From the NCBI GenBank assembly GCA_903890265.1, contig CAITAM010000105.1, positions 1-12,142 of the forward strand: a stretch of DNA of 12,142 bases, in the 5' to 3' direction. Shown here one piece after another: positions 5,735-12,142 of this stretch (within the stretch, counting starts at the first letter, position 1; the number at the start of each line of letters is the position of its first letter). Both the position numbers and the translations under genes were made by a program. The notes under the pieces are model-generated. The model was given only the letters and a program-made list of their open reading frames with translations. It was not told the origin of the DNA and did not search any database. This stretch comes from an uncultured Pseudomonadota bacterium (GTDB lineage Bacteria; Pseudomonadota; Gammaproteobacteria; Steroidobacterales; Steroidobacteraceae).

Positions 5735-6286
5735 TCAGCGCGCCGGGCCGCCGAGCGGGTGCTGGCTGTAGTCGCCAACGAGCGTTGCACCGCCGAGGGT
5801 GAGGTACAGGGTGCGGTCGGCGACCGACAGGTCGAGGTCCATCCGCCGGTCGAGTCCGCCGACCAGGCTGTCGAGGAGTGCCGGATCGATGGCCCGCACG
5901 TCGATGCTCTCCGCGCGATGGATGCGCTCGCCGCGCCAGCGGGCGAGCGCCTGGTCGACGCCGCGGTGCAGGTAGACCGCGACGCGGTCCGCGCTCTTCG
6001 TCGCCTTGTGCAGGCGGCTCGCCTCCGGCGTGCCGACCTCGATCCACGCCTTGAGCACCCCGGTAAGGTCATGGACCGTGATGGCCGGCTGGTCGGTATC
6101 GGAGATGCCGCGCGAAAAGGCGATGCCCTCGGTGTACTCGAGGCAGTAGGCGAGCACGCGCGTGCAGAGGAATTCCGCCGTCTCCGACGGGTGTCGCGCC
6201 ACCTTGAGCTGCAGCGTCTCGTACACCTGACGGTCGGAGTCCGACAGGCGTATCTCGAAGCTGTAGATCGTCGCACCGAGCGCCAC
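5735..6286 (-). CDS. yaeQ: YaeQ family protein
   Basis: A 183-residue protein starting at GTG 6286, six bases after GGGAG; E. coli YaeQ is about the same length. Family blocks are clear: ALGATIYSFEI at the start, ARHPSETAEFL (30-40) and ISDTDQPAI followed by DLTGVLKAWIEVGTP (73-87). Structures of the family show a variant of the PD-(D/E)XK nuclease fold. D73, E83 and a lysine near 94 are the likely equivalents of the acidic/lysine core, though nuclease activity is not established. E. coli YaeQ was once proposed to substitute for RfaH, a claim later withdrawn as I recall. The gene starts 26 bp after the acs stop on the same strand and may be co-transcribed with it, across a strong hairpin. Function is unknown. 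Confidence 0.92.
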   Translation of the reverse strand: MALGATIYSFEIRLSDSDRQVYETLQLKVARHPSETAEFLCTRVLAYCLEYTEGIAFSRGISDTDQPAITVHDLTGVLKAWIEVGTPEASRLHKATKSADRVAVYLHRGVDQALARWRGERIHRAESIDVRAIDPALLDSLVGGLDRRMDLDLSVADRTLYLTLGGATLVGDYSQHPLGGPAR

Positions 6287-6312
6287 GTCAGACTCCCTGA
6301 GGCCCGTCCGGC

Positions 6313-8253
<1,941 letters not shown>

Positions 8254-8322
8254 AGACTGTCCTCGCTCGATCGCGCCCGGGCGCATTTCACCGCGGATGG
8301 CGCTCCTGTCTCATGGTTGCAC

Positions 8323-8340
8323 AGTGCCCGTCGTGGCACT
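8323..8340. promoter_or_regulatory. Perfect dyad, possible operator for acs and actP
   Basis: AGTGCC, six bases (CGTCGT), GGCACT: a perfect inverted repeat with a 6-6-6 layout, in the 211-bp gap between the divergent acs and DUF485 starts. It is 70 bp from the acs start and about 125 bp from the other. The spacing resembles sites for dimeric CRP-like or LuxR/NarL-type regulators, but the half-site is not the CRP consensus. Binding is inferred from position and symmetry only. Confidence 0.4.
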
Positions 8341-8379
8341 ACCCCGGGAAAGCCGCAGTCGCGTGGTCGCCGCTCCCGT

Positions 8380-8409
8380 TTGCAGTCCGGCCGTCATTCG
8401 CCCTACGCT
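8380..8409 (+). promoter_or_regulatory. Possible sigma70 promoter of the DUF485-actP operon
   Basis: TTGCAG (8380-8385), an 18-bp spacer, then TACGCT (8404-8409), about 55 bp before the ATG at 8465. The match is fair for a GC-rich genome. Nothing better is visible in the gap, and no sigma54 -24/-12 pair is present. Confidence 0.35.
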
Positions 8410-8464
8410 CGGGTGCTGGCGCCGCATCGAGCGGGGCCCGTATCACGATTCGGGGGAGTCACGT

Positions 8465-8788
8465 ATGAAGAGCACGCCGACCGTCGACTGGGATGCGGTC
8501 ATTGCCGACCCGCGGTTCCAGACGCTGCACCGCAAAAAACAGGCCTTCCTGACCGGGCTGATGATTTTTTCCGTCGCCTATTATTTTGCCCTGCCCATTG
8601 GCGCCGCCTATTTCCAGGATTTCTTCCGGATCCGCGTCTGGGGCGTACTTAACGTGGGGCTGCTCTTTGCCCTGTCGCAGTTCGTCGTCGCGTGGTTGCT
8701 GGCGTTCGTCTACGAGCGCCGGGCCTCGGGCGAGTTTGATGCCCTGGCGGCCGAAGTCGCGGCCGCCCACCTGAAGTCGGGAGTCTGA
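8465..8788 (+). CDS. yjcH: DUF485 small membrane protein (YjcH-like)
   Basis: A 107-residue inner-membrane protein with an ATG start after GGGGGAG, six bases away. It has two transmembrane helices, at about 26-48 (LTGLMIFSVAYYFALPIGAAY) and 60-82 (GVLNVGLLFALSQFVVAWLL), with a charged N-terminal segment that contains the DPRFQTLHRKK block typical of DUF485. Family members sit directly before ActP-type sodium:solute symporters and are thought to assist or stabilise them; E. coli YjcH is 104 residues. The symporter gene starts 3 bp after this stop, and its ribosome binding site lies inside this gene, so translation is probably coupled. Confidence 0.93.
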   Translation: MKSTPTVDWDAVIADPRFQTLHRKKQAFLTGLMIFSVAYYFALPIGAAYFQDFFRIRVWGVLNVGLLFALSQFVVAWLLAFVYERRASGEFDALAAEVAAAHLKSGV

Positions 8789-8791
8789 GCC

Positions 8792-10702
8792 ATGCCTACC
8801 CTTCGTCACGCAGCGGCGCTCCTGCCGGCCTTCCTGCTGCCCGCGGTCAGCCGCGCGGCGGATGTCAGCGCAGTCAGTCCGGAGTGGCAGCCGCTCGCCT
8901 TCAGCGTATTCGCCGCCATCATTCTGGCGACGATCTACGTCACCTACGTGGCCGCGAAGCGCGTTCGCTCAGCGTCCGACTTCTACACGGCGGGTGGCGG
9001 CATCTCCGGCCTGCAGAACGGCTGGGCCATTGCCGGTGACTACCTGTCCGCCGCCTCGTTCCTCGGCATTGCCGGGCTGATTTCGCTCTACGGCTACGAC
9101 GGCTTCATGTACTCGGTGGGCTTCCTCGTCGCCTACGTGACGGTCCTGCTGCTGATCGCCGAGCCGTGCCGGAACATCGGCAAATACACCCTGTCCGACA
9201 TTCTCGCCTACCGTAACGACCCGAAGCTCAGTCGGGTGTTCGGCGCGATCTCGGTCATCACCGTGTCGACGTTTTACCTTACGGCACAGATGGTCGGTGG
9301 CGGCGTGCTGGTAAAGACGCTGATCGGCATCGACTACGAAGTGTCGGTGATTGCGGTCGGTATCCTGATGCTCGCTTACGTGCTGTTCGGCGGCATGGTG
9401 GCAACGACGTGGGTACAGATCATCAAGGCGGTGCTGCTCGTCATTGCCTCGCTCGTGATCGTGATGCTCGTGTGGACGCCCTACGGGTTCTCGCTGCCAG
9501 CCTTCATGGCCGACGTGGTCGGGGACGCGAAAGTGCAGGCCAGGGTCGCGACGCTGCTTGGCGACGCCGCCAAGACGATGACCCCTGCGGAACTCGGGCA
9601 GCGGTTCCTGGAGCCCGGGCTCTACTACAAGGTGCCCATCGACCAGATCTCGCTCGCGATGGCGCTCGTGTTCGGCACCGCGGGTCTGCCGCACATCCTG
9701 ATGCGCTTTTTCACGGTGCGCAGCGCCCAGCAGGCGCGTAAGTCCGTGCTCTGGGCCATGGCGATCATCGGCGGCTTCTACGTCCTGACGCTGTTTCTCG
9801 GTTTCGGCGCCGCGCATCTCGTCGGCCCGGCGAGCATCGCGGCAGTCGATGCCGGGGGCAACATGGCCGGACCTCTGCTCGCGCAGTTCCTTGGCGGCGG
9901 TCCGAACTCATTCCTTGGCAACTTCTTCTTGGCCTTTGTCTCCGCAGTGGCGTTCGCAACGATCGTCGCGGTCGTCGCGGGCCTTGTGCTCGCGTCCGCG
10001 TCGGCGATGGCTCACGACCTCTACGTCGGCGTGGTTCGTGCCGGCCACGACGTGCCGGCCAGCGAACAGGTGTCGGCGGCCCGGGTCGCCACGGTGATCG
10101 TCGGCGCGCTCGCCATCGCCATCGGCATTGCCGCCAAGGGGCAGAACGTGGCGGTCCTCGTGGGCCTCGCGTTTGCAGTCGCGGCCAGCGCCAACTTCCC
10201 GTGCATCCTGCTGACCCTCTACTGGCGCCGCTCCAATACCGGCGGAATGGTCGCGGGCATGCTGGTCGGGACCATCGTCGCGGTGGGACTGACGCTCGTG
10301 TCGCCGAACCTCACGTACCCGAAGGCGGTGCGCGCCGCGGCGCACAAGGTGCTCGATGCGGCGCCGGCGAAGCGCGCTGCCATCGATGCCGTGCTCGCGG
10401 CGCCGGACGCTGCACCCGCCACCGTGCAGAAGGCGCGCAAGGACGCGGCCGCACTCGACAAGGCGGTCGCCAAGGCGGAAGGGGACCTGAAGAAGGTCGA
10501 GGGCGAAGAGACCTCCTTCATGGGCCTCGAGAAGCCGCTGATAGACCTCAAGAATCCCGGCATCATCTCGATCCCGCTGGGCTTTCTCGCGGTCATCCTG
10601 GGTTCGCTGCTGACCCGAGACCGGCGTGCAGAGTCGACGTGGAACGAGGTCTACGTGCGGCAGAACACCGGGCTGCTCATCAACACCGCGGCCAAGCACT
10701 GA
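8792..10702 (+). CDS. actP: Cation/acetate symporter, ActP-like (SSS family)
   Basis: A 636-residue inner-membrane transporter that imports acetate, and probably related short carboxylates, with a cation. A signal-like N-terminus (LLPAFLLPAVSRAA) precedes about 13 helices, as in ActP. Conserved blocks are AKRVRSASDFYTAGGGISGLQNG (about 55-77), AGDYLSAASFLGIAG (81-95), FGTAGLPHILMRFFTV (294-309), AVAFATIVAVVAGL (385-398) and GLAFAVAASANFPCILL (458-474). The C-terminus ends RQNTGLL, like E. coli RSQTGFG. It is about 90 residues longer than the E. coli protein (549). Most of the extra length is an Ala/Lys-rich segment at about 508-575 between the last two helices. A loop at about 232-281 is also longer. 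It follows the DUF485 gene by 3 bp and is divergent from acs. A hairpin follows at 10718-10746. Confidence 0.95.
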   Translation: MPTLRHAAALLPAFLLPAVSRAADVSAVSPEWQPLAFSVFAAIILATIYVTYVAAKRVRSASDFYTAGGGISGLQNGWAIAGDYLSAASFLGIAGLISLYGYDGFMYSVGFLVAYVTVLLLIAEPCRNIGKYTLSDILAYRNDPKLSRVFGAISVITVSTFYLTAQMVGGGVLVKTLIGIDYEVSVIAVGILMLAYVLFGGMVATTWVQIIKAVLLVIASLVIVMLVWTPYGFSLPAFMADVVGDAKVQARVATLLGDAAKTMTPAELGQRFLEPGLYYKVPIDQISLAMALVFGTAGLPHILMRFFTVRSAQQARKSVLWAMAIIGGFYVLTLFLGFGAAHLVGPASIAAVDAGGNMAGPLLAQFLGGGPNSFLGNFFLAFVSAVAFATIVAVVAGLVLASASAMAHDLYVGVVRAGHDVPASEQVSAARVATVIVGALAIAIGIAAKGQNVAVLVGLAFAVAASANFPCILLTLYWRRSNTGGMVAGMLVGTIVAVGLTLVSPNLTYPKAVRAAAHKVLDAAPAKRAAIDAVLAAPDAAPATVQKARKDAAALDKAVAKAEGDLKKVEGEETSFMGLEKPLIDLKNPGIISIPLGFLAVILGSLLTRDRRAESTWNEVYVRQNTGLLINTAAKH

Positions 10703-10717
10703 CGCCGGCTGCGACGG

Positions 10718-10746
10718 GGGCGGTGAAGCCGGGTGCTTCACCGCCC
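10718..10746. terminator. Hairpin between actP and dacB
   Basis: A perfect 12-bp stem (GGGCGGTGAAGC / GCTTCACCGCCC) with a five-base loop, 15 bp after the actP stop and 8 bp before the convergent dacB stop at 10755. No T-run follows on either strand. It is well placed to end transcription from both sides. Confidence 0.7.
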
Positions 10747-10754
10747 GTGGGCGC

Positions 10755-12142
10755 TCAGTGCTCGAGTGCCCAGCGCACCAGCGCGTCGATCACGCGATCG
10801 CCATCGCCGTATTCCGCGCCCGGGTGGTTGACGAAGACACTGACGGCGAACTGGCGACCGCTGTCGCCGGTGACGTAGCCCGCGAGGGCAGCGACGTCGC
10901 GCAGGTGGCCGGTCTTCATCCGGACCCGGGCGTCGGTCTTGGCCTCGCGGAAGCGGTGCTTCAGCGTGCCGTCATCGCCACCGATGGGCAGGGACGCGGC
11001 GAGTTCGGGGTAGTAACGGCTCCTTGCGGCGGATAGCAGCACGTCGTTCATGCAGGTCGCGCTGATCTTGGTGGTCCGCGACAGGCCCGAGCCGTTATCG
11101 ATGACGAGTTCGGGGCAGCTGACGCCACGCTTCGTCAGCCAGTCGGCGATGACCGTCGCACCCTTGGCCAGCGTGCCGGGCGCTCCGCTGCGTTCGACGG
11201 CGAGCGACAGGAGCAGGCTGCGCGCCATCGGATTGATGCTGAATTTGTTGACGAGCCGGATCACCTCGGCAAGGGTCATTGACTCGTAGCTGAACAGCTG
11301 CCGCGCGGTGGCCGGCACGGGCGCGATTTTGAGCCCGCCGCCGATCGTGCCCCCTGCGTTGCGGAAGTAAGTAACGAAGGTGCCGTAGGCGAACTCCGGG
11401 GCGCGCATCACGGCCCGCCGCAGCAGCACGCCGTCGCAGCGCATGGACAGCGATCCCGCGACGGCTATCTCGTCCGGCGCCTCGTCCTCAAAGCGCAGCC
11501 CGTGGGCACCGCTGCGGCAGCCGGTCTGCAGGGGCTTGATCCGGTTGACGACCTTGAAGTTGGCGGGCGTCGGGTCGAGCACGACCGCGATCCGCCCCTT
11601 GTCGACCATCGTTCGGAACTCGACGGTCTGCAGGTTGACGAGCAGGGCCGACGGCAGGACGTTATAGGTCTTGTAACCCTTGCCGTCGAAGTCGTCGGGA
11701 TCCGCGGTCTGCGCTTCGAACAGCGTGTCGTCGATGACCACGTCGCCGTCAATCTGGCTGATGCCCCGCAGACGGACCTCGCGCGCAAACCGCTCCCATC
11801 GCTCCGCCGACATGAACGGGTCGCCGCCGCCCTTGATCACGAGGTCGCCCTTGAGGTGCCCGCCCTCGACCGGCCCGGTGGCGAAGGCATGGGTCAACCA
11901 GACGAACGTCGGCCCGAGTTCATCGAGCGCGGCATAGGTTGTGACCAGCTTGATGGTCGATGCGGGACTGCGATCCGTCTTCGGGTTCAGGGCGTAGATC
12001 GTTTCGCCTGACTGGACGTCGCGTACCACGGCGCTGACGGCGCCCGCCGGTATGCGGGTCTGGGCAAGGGCCTGCTGCACGGTGGCCGGCATCGTGTCGG
12101 CGGGCGCCGCGGCGAGCGCGGCGCTGGCCTGCAGGAGGAGAA
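10755..12142 (-). CDS. dacB: D-Ala-D-Ala carboxypeptidase/endopeptidase, PBP4 (5'-truncated)
   Basis: A periplasmic low-molecular-mass class C penicillin-binding protein that trims D-Ala from stem peptides and cuts D-Ala-mDAP crosslinks. The frame runs off the right edge, giving 461 visible residues. They begin in a hydrophobic stretch (LLLQASAALAAAPAD) that looks like the end of a signal peptide with an A-x-A cleavage site. An internal ATG at 12092 would drop that signal, so I do not use it. All three active-site motifs are present: S-T-I-K (nucleophile Ser codon 11958-11960, Lys 11949-11951), S-I-N (11232-11240) and K-T-G (10908-10916). About 240 residues separate the first two, matching the large inserted domains of PBP4. 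DNGSGLSR is also typical. No partner gene is visible on this strand. Confidence 0.95.
   Translation of the reverse strand, partial: LLLQASAALAAAPADTMPATVQQALAQTRIPAGAVSAVVRDVQSGETIYALNPKTDRSPASTIKLVTTYAALDELGPTFVWLTHAFATGPVEGGHLKGDLVIKGGGDPFMSAERWERFAREVRLRGISQIDGDVVIDDTLFEAQTADPDDFDGKGYKTYNVLPSALLVNLQTVEFRTMVDKGRIAVVLDPTPANFKVVNRIKPLQTGCRSGAHGLRFEDEAPDEIAVAGSLSMRCDGVLLRRAVMRAPEFAYGTFVTYFRNAGGTIGGGLKIAPVPATARQLFSYESMTLAEVIRLVNKFSINPMARSLLLSLAVERSGAPGTLAKGATVIADWLTKRGVSCPELVIDNGSGLSRTTKISATCMNDVLLSAARSRYYPELAASLPIGGDDGTLKHRFREAKTDARVRMKTGHLRDVAALAGYVTGDSGRQFAVSVFVNHPGAEYGDGDRVIDALVRWALEH

Noticed and set aside
5730..5759. Inverted repeat CCCGCTC/GAGCGGG over the yaeQ stop as a terminator
   Set aside because: The stem is only 7 bp with a 16-base loop, and no T-run follows on the minus strand; too weak to call.
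8315..8350. Sigma54 promoter around TGGCAC (8334-8339) in the acs-actP gap
   Set aside because: TGGCAC is present, but the required TTGC-type element five bases later is missing (CGGGA instead).

Overview
The window is GC-rich, tightly packed bacterial chromosome that looks proteobacterial, most likely gammaproteobacterial. The pointers are a CcmI-like TPR fragment, YaeQ, SlyD with a His/Asp-rich tail, a DUF485/ActP acetate-uptake pair and a PBP4-type DacB. I see no RNA genes, insertion sequences, phage genes, CRISPR or long repeats. Twelve protein genes account for nearly all of it, and the two end genes run off the window.

Layout. (a) 3-1344, plus strand: the C-terminal part of a CcmI-like TPR protein, then a five-helix membrane cytochrome b with two H-x13-H heme-ligand pairs. 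(b) 1371-1748, minus: a small conserved cytosolic protein of unknown function, divergent from alr. (c) 1900-5020: an alanine block. It holds alanine racemase (plus), a YkoF-like small protein and an Lrp/AsnC regulator (minus, one operon), and alanine dehydrogenase (plus), divergent from the regulator. A strong hairpin at 5042-5071 closes it. (d) 5127-8253, minus: slyD, yaeQ and acs. (e) 8465-10702, plus: the DUF485 protein and ActP-type acetate symporter, divergent from acs. A hairpin at 10718-10746 follows. (f) 10755 to the right edge, minus: dacB, lacking its start.

How the genes fit together. Alr and Ald with the Lrp-type regulator make a plausible local alanine module: D/L interconversion, then oxidative deamination to pyruvate. 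The 156-bp regulator/ald gap carries four TTGCT/AGCAA half-sites, which suggests an Lrp-type operator array. Acs, DUF485 and ActP form an acetate scavenging unit around one divergent control region containing a perfect 6-6-6 dyad (AGTGCC-N6-GGCACT). Both modules feed two- and three-carbon units into central metabolism.

No gene cluster here looks like an undescribed defence or mobile system. The points most worth a second look are the di-heme b protein with a roughly 115-residue helical insert, the half-site array, the acs/actP dyad, the Ala/Lys-rich insert in ActP, and the acs-yaeQ intercistronic hairpin.
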